DNA of 64,000 nucleotides, from assembly GCA_002968845.1 (NCBI GenBank), contig PVBG01000007.1, positions 186,001 to 250,000 on the forward strand, read 5' to 3'. Position 1 is the stretch's first letter. Each line of letters starts with the position of its first letter. This DNA is from Neorhizobium tomejilense (lineage in GTDB: Bacteria; Pseudomonadota; Alphaproteobacteria; Rhizobiales; Rhizobiaceae). The notes beneath the pieces were generated by a model. The model saw only the letters and a list, made by a program, of their open reading frames with translations, had not been told where the DNA came from and ran no database searches. The translations under genes were made by a program, and so were the position numbers. This document shows, one piece after another, positions 35,387 to 44,061 of this stretch.

Positions 35387-35968
35387 TTGGTCGCCACGAC
35401 TACGCGACAGCAGATTGTTGAAGCAGCCGACAAGCGCTTCTACGAGCGAGGTTTCGAGGCGACATCCTTCGCTGACATCGCGGCGGTCGTAGGGCTTTCG
35501 CGTGGGAACTTCTACTATCACTTCAAGACCAAGGACGAGATTCTCGAAGCCGTGATCGCCCATCGCCTTTCAAAGACAAGGGCGATGCTCGATGCGTGGG
35601 AGGTCGAGGGGAAAACGCCGACCGACCGCATCCGCAGCTTCATCAACATCCTCATCATGAACCAGGCGAAGATCATGGCCCATGGCTGCCCCGTCGGAAC
35701 GCTATGCAATGAACTCGCCAAGCTCGATCATGTTGCCAAGAACAGAGCGGCCGAGCTGTTCACTTTGTTCCGCAATTGGCTGTCGCGCCAGTTCAGAGAC
35801 ATCGGCCATGACACCGGCGCCGATGAGTTCGCCATGCACATTCTCATGCGCAGCCAGGGTGTGGCCGCGCTCGCGACCGCGTTTCGCGATGAGGCGTTCG
35901 TGCGCCGTGAGGTTGAAGACATGTGCCAATGGCTGACAGCGCAGCAACCCACGTCATCACCCAAGTAG
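35387..35968 (+). CDS. TetR-family transcriptional regulator
   Basis: 193 residues from a TTG start behind AGGAG. The N-terminal HTH (residues ~8-52) reads FEATSFADIAAVVGLSRGNF then YYHFKTKDEIL. The C-terminal domain includes HGCPVGTLCNELAKLDHVAK, a pattern found in many TetR proteins that control small oxidoreductases, with two cysteines that could be redox-active. It overlaps no gene but is followed by a YciI-type gene in the same direction. Twin operators precede it, so self-repression is likely. Confidence 0.88.
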   Translation: MVATTTRQQIVEAADKRFYERGFEATSFADIAAVVGLSRGNFYYHFKTKDEILEAVIAHRLSKTRAMLDAWEVEGKTPTDRIRSFINILIMNQAKIMAHGCPVGTLCNELAKLDHVAKNRAAELFTLFRNWLSRQFRDIGHDTGADEFAMHILMRSQGVAALATAFRDEAFVRREVEDMCQWLTAQQPTSSPK

Positions 35969-36003
35969 AAACCGTTTCCGTCCAGAATCCCGAGGGGTCG
36001 CCT

Positions 36004-36291
36004 ATGTTCGTCGTCACGCTCAAATTCTCTGCCAACAAGGCTAAAGCGCCTGCTTCGATGGAAGGGCACAATGCCTGGCTCAAGCGAGGTTTCGACGAGG
36101 GCATTTTCCTCCTGAGCGGAAGCATTCAGCCAAGCGCAGGCGGCGCGGTTCTCGCCCACAATACCTCCCGCGCCGATCTGGAAACACGCGTTCAGCAAGA
36201 CCCCTTTGTTGTGGAAGATGTCGTCACCGCCGACATCCTTGAAATCGCACCCGGCCGCACAGATGACCGCCTGGCTTTTCTCAAGGTTTGA
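36004..36291 (+). CDS. YciI-family protein
   Basis: 95-residue small alpha/beta dimeric-fold protein. It has the YciI features FVVTLKFSANKAKAPASMEG, HNAWLKRGFDEGIFLLSGSI and DPFVVEDVVTADILEI; the conserved His and Asp of the proposed active site are H26 within MEGHNAW and D62-like acidic positions near the C-terminus. ATG 36004 follows GAGGGG; a longer reading from 35923 would overlap the TetR gene. It probably forms an operon with tetR (35 bp gap). YciI proteins are thought to be small-molecule hydrolases or dehalogenase-like; the substrate is unknown. Confidence 0.82.
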   Translation: MFVVTLKFSANKAKAPASMEGHNAWLKRGFDEGIFLLSGSIQPSAGGAVLAHNTSRADLETRVQQDPFVVEDVVTADILEIAPGRTDDRLAFLKV

Positions 36292-36358
36292 GGTATGAGC
36301 GCGACGATCCCGGGGCCGGACGGGCAGCCTTTCGGCGTCCGACTGCGACCAAGCGGGC

Positions 36359-36895
36359 TTAGACCTCACCCGTATATTCGCCTCTCGCCGGGTAGTCGTT
36401 CTTGATCACGAAGTCCAACGCCTGCACCATCTCGGCGAAAAGTGGCCGCGCAAACGGCATGGATTGCACCGAGAGCCAATAGACGGTCTGGTCCGGTCTG
36501 ATCAAGAATACGCCCGGCTCTGAAAAAAGCTCCGGCTCCTCGATGCCGATCGACGTTTTTCCGCGCGAGGCGGAGATATAGAGACCCCATTGCCGGGCCG
36601 TGCTCAAGGGCAGGCCATAACCGATACGCAGATGTTCTGCACCGATCTTGTCTGCCATTTGCCGGGCGCGTTCCTCCCCATCGGAGCTCATGGCAATTGT
36701 GTGTACGCCGCGCTCTTAGAAGGCCGGCGTCAGCCGTTCCAATTCCTTGAGATAATTTCCGCAGACGGGGCAGTGAAGGCCTCGATAGAAGCAGACGAGC
36801 GTCATGAGCGATGGGTTTTCGCGCGTGAGATCGAATTCTCCGTGCTGAAGAGTCTTGACGGTCAAATTGGGGGCCAGTGTTCTCGGGACCAACAT
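36359..36895 (-). pseudogene. Peroxiredoxin-like (AhpC/TSA) gene interrupted by an in-frame TAA
   Basis: A 178-codon frame runs from ATG 36895 to TGA/TAA at 36359 and is interrupted only by TAA at codon 60 (complement of 36716-36718). Before the stop: a thioredoxin-like fold with FYRGLHCPVCGNYLKELERL (CPVC, residues ~37-56). After it: ERGVHTIAMSSDGEERARQM and EPGVFLIRPDQTVYWLSVQS, the normal rest of a peroxiredoxin-like protein. No frameshift is needed. The product would be a 59-residue stub unless the stop is read through or translation restarts at the ATG at 36691. It is divergent from an AraC regulator, the likely original partner. Confidence 0.8.
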
Positions 36896-36955
36896 CGATC
36901 AACTCCTTTAGGTGAAACTTCTGACGCCATGTTGACGTCACAGCGTGTGCATCCC

Positions 36956-36969
36956 ATGATCACGATCAT
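36956..36969. promoter_or_regulatory. Palindrome between peroxiredoxin-like and AraC genes
   Basis: ATGATC-AC-GATCAT is a perfect 6-bp inverted repeat with a 2-nt spacer in the 89-bp divergent gap, 16 bp before the AraC start codon. A further ATCATGATC overlaps the start itself. It is a candidate control site for the divergent pair. Confidence 0.35.
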
Positions 36970-36984
36970 TATTGTCCAGAAATC

Positions 36985-37740
36985 ATGATCCAAAGTCTGA
37001 AAATTCTTCCGAAAGTCGATCGCCTAACGGCCTTCTTTGATGCGTTCGAGCTGGAAGCCTCGCTGGAACCGCCACCGATCAGCGATGGCCGTGCCCGGCT
37101 GTTTGTAATTGGAGAACCGGGTGGCCCTGCCGAACGGATCGCCCTCCACCCACGGGGCGACACGTCTCCCGAGCCATCGGCTTTGATAACCGCGGCGGTC
37201 GATTTCGAGGGGACGCATAACCCACTGATGAACGCTTTGCCGGACCGGGTCGTCGTCGACGTCAATGACATTCCTACCCTTCGCGACACCACGGCCGCCT
37301 TCATGGCGGAAGCGGTGGAATCGCGCTGCGGACGAAGCGCCGCCCTTAACCGGCTTTGCGAAGTCATCGTCCTGCTTATCCTGAGGTCAGCGATCGACCG
37401 CGGGGCGACTGGACCGGGTTTGCTGGCGGGTCTGTCCCATCCAGCGTTACACCGGGCGTTAGTGGCAATGCATGATGCGCCAGCGCGAGCCTGGAACAGC
37501 GATGACCTTGCTTCGGCTGCGGGGATGTCGCGAAGCCATTTCATGGCCCTGTTTCGCGACGTGGTCGGCACGACGCCGCAGGCTTACCTGACCGGATGGC
37601 GTCTGATTCTTGCTCGACGGAAGCTCGATAAAGGAGCGAAAGTGAAGGCAGTGGCGCGTCAGGTCGGATTTGGCAGTGCGGCCGCATTCTCTCGCGCTTT
37701 CTTTCGAAAATTTGGCGACTGGCCATCAGTCCGATCCTAG
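36985..37740 (+). CDS. AraC-family transcriptional regulator with cupin_6 domain
   Basis: 251 residues. The N-terminal ~130 residues are a cupin-type sensor (cupin_6: GRARLFVIGEPGGPAERIAL, LPDRVVVDVNDIPTLRD), and the C-terminal ~100 carry two HTH motifs (WNSDDLASAAGMSRSHFMAL and VKAVARQVGFGSAAAFSRAF). It lacks the usual HxH metal-like residues at the very N-terminus and is shorter (~300 is normal), so the cupin start may be trimmed. It is divergent from the interrupted peroxiredoxin-like gene and is likely its regulator, possibly sensing an electrophile or oxidant. Confidence 0.85.
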   Translation: MIQSLKILPKVDRLTAFFDAFELEASLEPPPISDGRARLFVIGEPGGPAERIALHPRGDTSPEPSALITAAVDFEGTHNPLMNALPDRVVVDVNDIPTLRDTTAAFMAEAVESRCGRSAALNRLCEVIVLLILRSAIDRGATGPGLLAGLSHPALHRALVAMHDAPARAWNSDDLASAAGMSRSHFMALFRDVVGTTPQAYLTGWRLILARRKLDKGAKVKAVARQVGFGSAAAFSRAFFRKFGDWPSVRS

Positions 37741-37830
37741 GTGCGGGATCAAGCGCCCGCCTGTTCCTATGGTCTTCGCGCATCGACTGGTGTCGGACGG
37801 CAAAGGCGCCAGGCGGGGACGGAAACTCTC

Positions 37831-38619
37831 CTAGCCGCGAAGGGTAAACGCAGCGCGAAATGCCTCGAGGGCAATTTCCGGATCGCCCTTTGCAAAAGCC
37901 TCCATGCCGATAGGCCCACGATAACCCATCTCGTGGAGCGCGCGCGCTATCATCGGGTAATTGACCTCGCCGGTACCTGGCTCGCACCGACCGGGCACAT
38001 CGGCCACCTGCACCTCGCCGATCCATGGGAGGCAGGCACGGCAGGTTTCGATCAGGTTCCCCTCGCCGATCTGCACGTGATAGAGGTCGAGGTTGAGGCG
38101 TAAACGCGGATGGTTGACCGACGCGACCAGAGCCAAGGTATCCTCGGCACGTCCGAACGGCGTGCCGGGATGATCAACCGGCAGATTGAGGTTTTCCAGC
38201 GTGAAGACAACATCTTCCTCCTCCGCCATGTCTGCGATGCGGCAAAGCGTGTCCCTTGCCTTCAGCCACATCCGTCCTGTCACCACATCGCTGGGGCGGG
38301 CCGGCAGCCCGCCCTCGCCAAGCCCGGTTCCATGCAGGTTGAGACGCGCGACGCCGAGCCGCTTGCCGACCATGGCCGTCTGGCGCGCGGAACGCAAAAG
38401 CTCGTCGGCGCCCTCGTCGTCGGCAAGCCGGCCGGTAAGGTAGCCGTTCATGATCGAGAACGTGGCCCCCGATCTCTCCAGCCCGGCGAGATCGTGGTCC
38501 GGCCAGTTCCATAGGCCGACTTGAAAGCCCAGGTCGGCCAACCGCGCGCAGCGCCACTCGATCGGCTTGTCGCGCCAGAGCATTTCCGCGCAGGCGGCGA
38601 GCGTGAAGGGTTGATCCAT
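37831..38619 (-). CDS. Hydroxypyruvate isomerase-like sugar isomerase/epimerase (TIM barrel)
   Basis: 262-residue xylose-isomerase-like TIM barrel. The metal-ligand pattern of Hyi proteins is seen: VVFTLENLNLPVDHPG (Glu, ~residue 145), LRLNLDLYHVQIGEGNL (Asp and His, ~178-192), VQVADVPGRCEPGTGEVNY (~216-234) and a final GPIGMEAFAKGD glutamate. The closest well-known family is hydroxypyruvate isomerase (Hyi), but many such proteins in sugar operons act on inosose or keto-sugars. It is the last gene of the iolG-ABC-mocA operon, which favours a cyclitol or keto-sugar substrate. Confidence 0.78.
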   Translation of the reverse strand: MDQPFTLAACAEMLWRDKPIEWRCARLADLGFQVGLWNWPDHDLAGLERSGATFSIMNGYLTGRLADDEGADELLRSARQTAMVGKRLGVARLNLHGTGLGEGGLPARPSDVVTGRMWLKARDTLCRIADMAEEEDVVFTLENLNLPVDHPGTPFGRAEDTLALVASVNHPRLRLNLDLYHVQIGEGNLIETCRACLPWIGEVQVADVPGRCEPGTGEVNYPMIARALHEMGYRGPIGMEAFAKGDPEIALEAFRAAFTLRG

Positions 38620-38732
38620 GTTTACTCTCTCGATTGTTATGGGGCGCAAGAAGGTGCGTCTTCAATCAGGCCTGGCGCTGCCGCAGGCTATGTCGGCAAG
38701 CGTGCCGGATGCCGATGACATCGGGCACGCCC

Positions 38733-39866
38733 TCACGGTTTCTGCCCTTCAATGCGGATGACAGCACCATTCGAGGCAGCCATGGCGTGAATGACCTTCT
38801 CGATGTCGAGCCCTTGGACGAAATCGGGACCTGCGTTCGGACCGCCAGCGATCGCCACCAGCAGGTCGCGCGCCTCGACCACCTTCTGCTCGTTGAAGCC
38901 GAAATTGTGCCCCGGCGCCGGGCAGAAGGCGGTAAAGTCCGGTTGCCCGGGTCCGGTCAGATGACGCACGAAGCCGGCCTCGCCGGCGCGATGCACCCAC
39001 AATTCGTTCATGTTCTCCTGATCGAACACGATCGTGCCGTCGCTGCCATGCACCTCCCATTGCAGCCGGCACTTGCGGCCCCGCGCCACCCTGGAGGTGG
39101 CGAACGAACCCTGCGCGCCCGAGGCGAAGCGCAGGAGCGCCAGAGCACTGTCCTCGTTCTCGACCCGTTTCGGCCCATCCGGAGAGGGACGCGTGGGGAT
39201 AGTGACCTGGGTCTGGGCGACCACATCGGTGACCGACCCCATCAACGCCAGCATATGGCTCACGAGGTGGCAGCCAAGGTCGCCGAGTGCGCCCAGTCCG
39301 CCACCCTCGTGAGTCATCCGCCACGACCACGGGAGGAGCGGGTCGGCCGAATAGTCTTCGTCATAGACGCCGCGGAAGGCGACCGGCCGCCCGATCGCGC
39401 CGTCGCGGATCAGGCCGCGCGCCGCCTGGAAGGCCGGGCTCCTAAGATAGTTGTAGCCGAGGATGGTCACCTGGCCCGGATGTGCGGCCGCCGTCGCCGC
39501 CATCGCCTCGGCGTCTACGAGCGTCAGCGCCATTGGCTTTTCCAGCCACACGTGCTTGCCGGCCCTGAGCGCTGCCTCGGCCATCGGGCGGTGCATGCCG
39601 TTCGGGGCCGTGATCGAGACGATGTCAACCTTGGGATCGGCTATCGCTTCCTCCCAGCGCGCGGTGGCGCGGGCGAAGCCGAACTGGCGGGCGAAGGCCT
39701 CGGCACTCTCCGGCGTGGCATCCGACAGGATTTCGAGCCGGTGATGCGCGCCGCCGAATACCGCGGCGACGTTGCGCCAGGCCATGGCGTGGCACTTGCC
39801 CATGAAGCCCGTGCCGATGAGGGCAACCCCGAGCGGACGTTGAGGCAATGAAGACGATTTATCCAT
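38733..39866 (-). CDS. Gfo/Idh/MocA-family oxidoreductase
   Basis: 377-residue NAD(P)-dependent sugar dehydrogenase. The Rossmann motif [18 protein letters not shown] is at ~residues 13-30, the EKPMAL catalytic lysine motif near 110, and the [17 protein letters not shown] region supplies the conserved D/H of the active site (~190-205). It lies 11 bp downstream of the ABC ATPase gene in one operon. It should oxidise a sugar or cyclitol hydroxyl to a ketone, with the IolG-like enzyme at 42903 and the Hyi-like isomerase acting before or after it. Confidence 0.85.
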   Translation of the reverse strand: MDKSSSLPQRPLGVALIGTGFMGKCHAMAWRNVAAVFGGAHHRLEILSDATPESAEAFARQFGFARATARWEEAIADPKVDIVSITAPNGMHRPMAEAALRAGKHVWLEKPMALTLVDAEAMAATAAAHPGQVTILGYNYLRSPAFQAARGLIRDGAIGRPVAFRGVYDEDYSADPLLPWSWRMTHEGGGLGALGDLGCHLVSHMLALMGSVTDVVAQTQVTIPTRPSPDGPKRVENEDSALALLRFASGAQGSFATSRVARGRKCRLQWEVHGSDGTIVFDQENMNELWVHRAGEAGFVRHLTGPGQPDFTAFCPAPGHNFGFNEQKVVEARDLLVAIAGGPNAGPDFVQGLDIEKVIHAMAASNGAVIRIEGQKP

Positions 39867-39877
39867 TCGGGGTTACC

Positions 39878-40657
39878 TCAGATCGTTCCGCCGAGCGAGC
39901 CTTCAAGCTCGGCCATTTCCTGACCACCGGCCATTAGGTCCTGCAACTGGGCGGCAGTGATTTCGCCGCGCGTAGCGGTGCCGAGCGTCTGCCCGCGGTT
40001 GAGCACGGTGAAGCGGTCGCCCACGGCAAGCGCATGGCGGACGTTGTGGGAGATGAACACGACGCCTATTCCCTGAGCACGCACGCGCTTGATGGTCGCA
40101 AGCACATTGGCGGTCTGTCGCACCCCAAGCGCCGAGGTTGGTTCGTCGAGGATCAGCACCTTGGCTCCGAAATAGACGGCGCGCGCAATCGCCACCGTCT
40201 GCCGCTCGCCACCCGAAAGCGTGCCGACCGCCTGGTCGGGGCCGCGCAGGTTGATGCCCATCTTGCGCATTTCTGCCATGGTGATCTCGTTGGCGGTGTC
40301 GATATCGAAGCGCTTGAACAGGCCCCGTCCCTTGGTCGGCTCGCGTCCCATGAAGAAGTTGCGGGTCACGGACATCAGCGGGATCATTGCCAGATCCTGG
40401 AATACCGTGGCGATGCCGGCCTCCATGGCGTCGCGCGGGCTGTCGAAGGAAAGCGGCCTTCCCTCGAAAGTGATGGAGCCCTCGGTCGGCTTGTGCACGC
40501 CCGACATGGTCTTGATGAAGGTCGACTTGCCGGCACCGTTGTCGCCGAGCAGGCAATGGCATTCCCCGGCGAGCAGGTCGAAGGTCACGCCATTGAGCGC
40601 GATGACGTTGCCATAGTGCTTTTTGATGTTTTCCATATGGATGATAGGGGCGGACAT
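39878..40657 (-). CDS. Sugar ABC transporter ATP-binding protein (single domain, FrcA-like)
   Basis: 259 residues with one ABC domain: Walker [10 protein letters not shown] (~38-46), signature [15 protein letters not shown] (~147), Walker [13 protein letters not shown] (~168) and the H-loop [10 protein letters not shown] (~200). Single-domain ATPases like FrcA differ from the double RbsA/MglA type. It pairs with the adjacent FrcC-like permease and periplasmic receptor, making a CUT2-class importer. The next gene begins 1 bp before this one ends its frame (40659 vs 40657), so they are tightly coupled. Confidence 0.9.
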   Translation of the reverse strand: MSAPIIHMENIKKHYGNVIALNGVTFDLLAGECHCLLGDNGAGKSTFIKTMSGVHKPTEGSITFEGRPLSFDSPRDAMEAGIATVFQDLAMIPLMSVTRNFFMGREPTKGRGLFKRFDIDTANEITMAEMRKMGINLRGPDQAVGTLSGGERQTVAIARAVYFGAKVLILDEPTSALGVRQTANVLATIKRVRAQGIGVVFISHNVRHALAVGDRFTVLNRGQTLGTATRGEITAAQLQDLMAGGQEMAELEGSLGGTI

Positions 40658-40658
40658 C

Positions 40659-41765
40659 TCAGCGTTCTCCGGTCACACGTCGGCGGATGACGTTGTTGAA
40701 GATCACCGCGAGCAGCAGCATCGCGCCGAGGAAGACCTGGAACCAGTCCTGATCGAAGCGGGTATAGGTCAGCCCGATGGTGACCATGCCGAAGATGATC
40801 GCACCGAAAAACGCACCGATCGCGGAACCGTAGCCGCCGGTCAGGAGGCAGCCGCCGATGACCGCGGCGATGATCGCCTCGAACTCCTTCATGAAGCCGC
40901 GGCGGGCGTCCGTGGAACCGGCATCGATCACAGTGATGATGGCAACAAGCGCGGCGGCCATGGCCGTCAGCATGAACAGCGAGATCTTGACCCGACGTAC
41001 GGGCACACCGGAATTCTGCGCCGCGAGGGCGTCACCGCCAGTGGCGAAGATCCAGTTACCGGCCGGCGTGCGCAGCAGGACATAGGTCGCGACCAGCGCA
41101 AAGGCGATGAACCAGATAATCTCGACCGGGATGCCCGGCACCTTTGGCACACCGGATTTGAAGCTGTCGACAAGACCCGCCTTTGCCAGCCATGTCAGAA
41201 TAAATCCGAAGGCGTCGCCGGAAAAGATCGGCGCCAGGAAATCCCCCTCGACCGCTTCGCGGATGCCGCGCAGCTGAGTGGAACCGCCGGTGAACATTTT
41301 CAGGCCGACCAGTGATGCGCCCCGCAGCACGAAAAGACCTGCGAGCGTGACGATGAATGAAGGCAGCCCGGTGCGCAGCACGATCAGCCCGTTGGTCACG
41401 CCAAGTGCCGCGGCGAGCCCCATCGTCAATGGTATTGCGATGATAAGCGGCATGCCGACATTGACGACGAAGACGCCAAAGACCATGCCCGCAAAGGCCA
41501 CCATCGAGCCGATCGACAAATCGAATTCGCCGCCGATCATCAGCATGGCCGCGGCGATGCCGAGAATGCCAAGCTGTGCGGCCGGCGTCATGAAGTTCAT
41601 GATCCCGGATAGCGTGAACATGGTGCGGTCTGCGGTCAGGAAAAAGAACACGGTGACGAGAACGACCCCTCCGATCGCCCCCAGTTCCGGCCGCTTCATG
41701 AGTTTCGTTGCGAAGGACTCGGTTTTGATCCGTTCGTCCGCTCGCGCCAGCGTTTCTGTCGACAT
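40659..41765 (-). CDS. Sugar ABC transporter permease (CUT2, FrcC/RbsC-like)
   Basis: 368 residues from ATG 41765 with AGGTCA-type site upstream. About ten helices, with the CUT2 hallmarks [40 protein letters not shown] (~85-105), [16 protein letters not shown] (~155) and [20 protein letters not shown] (EAA-like loop, ~255-275). It forms a homodimeric channel for the receptor encoded 66 bp upstream in the operon. Confidence 0.9.
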   Translation of the reverse strand: MSTETLARADERIKTESFATKLMKRPELGAIGGVVLVTVFFFLTADRTMFTLSGIMNFMTPAAQLGILGIAAAMLMIGGEFDLSIGSMVAFAGMVFGVFVVNVGMPLIIAIPLTMGLAAALGVTNGLIVLRTGLPSFIVTLAGLFVLRGASLVGLKMFTGGSTQLRGIREAVEGDFLAPIFSGDAFGFILTWLAKAGLVDSFKSGVPKVPGIPVEIIWFIAFALVATYVLLRTPAGNWIFATGGDALAAQNSGVPVRRVKISLFMLTAMAAALVAIITVIDAGSTDARRGFMKEFEAIIAAVIGGCLLTGGYGSAIGAFFGAIIFGMVTIGLTYTRFDQDWFQVFLGAMLLLAVIFNNVIRRRVTGER

Positions 41766-41831
41766 TGACCTGTCTCCTGATCGGTGGCCGAGCCGCGACG
41801 TGGAACGCTGCGGCCCGGCAATCAACTGCGG

Positions 41832-42755
41832 TTAACGGATGCCTTTGGCCGAAAGATCGATGACCTTGGCGGCAGCCTCCTTGGTCACGAGGTTCGGTCC
41901 GGACGGAACGTCGCCACCTGGAACAAGGCCATACTGCGCATTGAGCGCGAGGAAGGCGACTGGCAGATAACCCTGCAGGAACTGCTGCTGGTCGATCGCG
42001 AATGCCGCCTTGCCGTCCGCGATGAACTTGAGAAAGCCGGCCGAAAGGTCGAAGGTGGAGATCAACACGCCGTTGCGTCCGACCGCCTGCGCCGCCTTGA
42101 CGCTGGGCTCGCCAACGAGCGAGGCGTTGAGTGCCAGGATTACATTCAAGTCCGGATCGGATTCCAGCGCCGCGCGCACCTTGGCTTCGACTTCCGCCGG
42201 ATCGTTGGTGGTCGGGAGCACTTTGACCGCCTTGCCAAAACCCTCCTTGAAGCCGGCGCAACGCAGGTCGAGCGAAACGTTACCGACTTCCTGGTTGACG
42301 CAAATGGCCTTTTTGCCGCCCAACTCCGCAAGCTTCTGACCGGCGACCTTCCCAGCGTCGAATTCCGATTGACCGACATGCAGCAACGCACCGAGCTTAT
42401 GCGCGACGTCCGAACCGGAATTCATGGAAATGACCGGAATGCCGGCGGCAACTGCGCGCTTGATCGCCGGACCCAGCGCGTCGCCGTCAGGGATCGAGAC
42501 GACGAGACCGTCGGGGTCCTGGTTGACGGCGGCGTCGATCATCTGGCCCATCTGGACCATGTCGAAGGTTTCCGGCGAGCGGAACTGGACTTTAACGCCT
42601 GTGTCCTTAGCCGCCTTTTCAACGCCGTTTTTTACCACCGACCAGAACGGATCGTTCGCCTGGCCGTGAGCCACGACGATGATGTCGGTCGCAAGGGCCG
42701 GACCGGCCATCGCGACTACCGCGGCGATGGCGACGGATGCTAATAATTTCTTCAT
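41832..42755 (-). CDS. Sugar/cyclitol ABC transporter substrate-binding protein (RbsB-like)
   Basis: 307 residues from ATG 42755 behind a GGGAGG site. Signal peptide 1-~23 (AGPALATD). The type 1 binding-protein fold shows DIIVVAHGQANDPFWSVVKN (~23-42), DPDGLVVSIPDGDALGPAIK, GIPVISMNSGSD and NVSLDLRCAGFKEG. ISTFDLSAGFLKFIADGKAA is typical of the RbsB/IbpA class. The operon holds IolG- and Hyi-like enzymes and a LacI regulator, so inositol or another cyclitol or keto-sugar is a reasonable ligand. It is not proven. Confidence 0.88.
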   Translation of the reverse strand: MKKLLASVAIAAVVAMAGPALATDIIVVAHGQANDPFWSVVKNGVEKAAKDTGVKVQFRSPETFDMVQMGQMIDAAVNQDPDGLVVSIPDGDALGPAIKRAVAAGIPVISMNSGSDVAHKLGALLHVGQSEFDAGKVAGQKLAELGGKKAICVNQEVGNVSLDLRCAGFKEGFGKAVKVLPTTNDPAEVEAKVRAALESDPDLNVILALNASLVGEPSVKAAQAVGRNGVLISTFDLSAGFLKFIADGKAAFAIDQQQFLQGYLPVAFLALNAQYGLVPGGDVPSGPNLVTKEAAAKVIDLSAKGIR

Positions 42756-42902
42756 GCTAACCTCCCGTTTAAGTTCCCCTTGGACGTCACTCCCGTACGT
42801 CCATTCCTCCGGCCAGGCAGGCCGGAACCGAAAGCCGGCGGCGACACCTCCCGTGCGCCGTGGCAATGCGTGCACGATGGCCGCGGCCACCGCACTGATG
42901 TT

Positions 42903-43895
42903 TTAAGGCGCCAGATCGACCGATTGGCCCGACCGTGCCGATTCGGTCGCAGCCTCGGCCATCGCCAGCGCCGCAACGCCGTCCGCCAGCGTGACCGGGA
43001 TGGAGGCACCGTCGAGAATGGCGTGCAGGAAGGCATCCCATTCCGCAGCATAGGCGCGCATGTAGCGCTCAAGGAAAAAGAACTCCGGCTTGGCGCTTGT
43101 CACGCCGGCCTTCGTCGCCTTGGACACCGTGTTTTCGAGCACGTTTGCCGCCGACAGCAGGCCCTCAGCGCCCAGCAACTCGACACGCTGGTCATAACCG
43201 TAGACGGCGCGGCGGCTGTTCTTGATGACCGCGATGCGCCCGTCGGCATAAGTCAGCGTCACGACGGCGGTATCGACGTCGCCGGCCGCGCCGATTTCGG
43301 CATCGACAATCGACGTGCCAGTCGCGTGAAGGGTCTTCGGCGCATCTCCCATCAGGAAATTCGCCATGTCGAAGTCGTGGATCATCATGTCGCGAAATAG
43401 TCCGCCCGACACCTTGATATAGCTGACCGGCGGCGGAGCCGGGTCGAACGAGGTAATCGAAAGCAATTCCGGCTTGCCGATTTCGCCGGCGTCCAATGCC
43501 GCCTTGATCCTTGCGAAATTCGGATCGAAGCGACGATTGAAGCCGATCATGACCGGAACGCCGGTGGCCGAAGCCACCGCCAAGCATGCCTTGGCCCGCT
43601 GCAGCGAAAGATCCACCGGCTTTTCGCAAAGCACGGCTTTGCCGGCCTTCGCAGCCTCCTCGATCAAGTCGGAATGGGTATCGGTCGAGGTCGCGATCAG
43701 CACGGCGTCGATCGAAGCGTCCTTGAGGATCGCCTCGGAACTCAGTGCCTTCGCACCGTAGGAGCTGGCTAGAGACTGCGCAGCCTCTTGGTTGACGTCC
43801 GACACGGCGACCAGTTTGCTCCTGCCATGACCGGCAATATTAATGGCGTGCACACGGCCAATGCGGCCGGCACCGAGCAGTCCAATTCTCAGCAC
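42903..43895 (-). CDS. iolG: Inositol 2-dehydrogenase-like oxidoreductase (IolG type)
   Basis: 330 residues from a GTG start behind AGGAGG. GfoldI/MocA fold with the NAD-binding GLLGAGRIGRVHAINIA (residues ~5-21), catalytic EKPVDLS (~95-101) and the FRDMMIHDFDMANFLMGDAP segment (Asp-His, ~165-184). It matches myo-inositol 2-dehydrogenases well; related enzymes act on scyllo-inositol, chiro-inositol or 1,5-anhydro-sugars. It is the promoter-proximal gene of the operon and lies next to the divergent LacI gene with two operators between. The reaction is probably oxidation of a cyclitol to an inosose. Confidence 0.8.
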   Translation of the reverse strand: MLRIGLLGAGRIGRVHAINIAGHGRSKLVAVSDVNQEAAQSLASSYGAKALSSEAILKDASIDAVLIATSTDTHSDLIEEAAKAGKAVLCEKPVDLSLQRAKACLAVASATGVPVMIGFNRRFDPNFARIKAALDAGEIGKPELLSITSFDPAPPPVSYIKVSGGLFRDMMIHDFDMANFLMGDAPKTLHATGTSIVDAEIGAAGDVDTAVVTLTYADGRIAVIKNSRRAVYGYDQRVELLGAEGLLSAANVLENTVSKATKAGVTSAKPEFFFLERYMRAYAAEWDAFLHAILDGASIPVTLADGVAALAMAEAATESARSGQSVDLAP

Positions 43896-43949
43896 TGATA
43901 TCCTCCTGAAAGCGGCCTCCCGCCGCCTTGGAATGGACTATCTCTACAT

Positions 43950-43987
43950 TTGCTCGCGCGAGCAAGAAAAATCTGCTCCCGCGAGCA
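43950..43987. promoter_or_regulatory. Twin LacI operators in the iolG/LacI divergent promoter
   Basis: TTGCTCGCGCGAGCAA (43950-43965) is a perfect 16-bp palindrome. A second, near-perfect TGCTCCCGCGAGCA lies at 43974-43987 with its centre 23 bp further on. The spacing is about two helical turns, so both face the same side of the DNA. They lie 55-92 bp before the iolG start and 75 bp before the divergent LacI gene, and fit CG-centred LacI operators. The LacI protein at 44062 should bind both, and two sites favour cooperative binding. Confidence 0.72.
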
Positions 43988-44061
43988 AAAAAGATGGGAT
44001 AAACGAAAAAGGCGCTATCAATGGAGGCTAAACCAATACAAAACAGAGACGGGAGATCGGA

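Noticed and set aside
38634..39851. 405-codon plus-strand frame opposite the MocA-type gene
   Set aside because: Shadow frame of the oxidoreductase; Arg/His-rich without motif.
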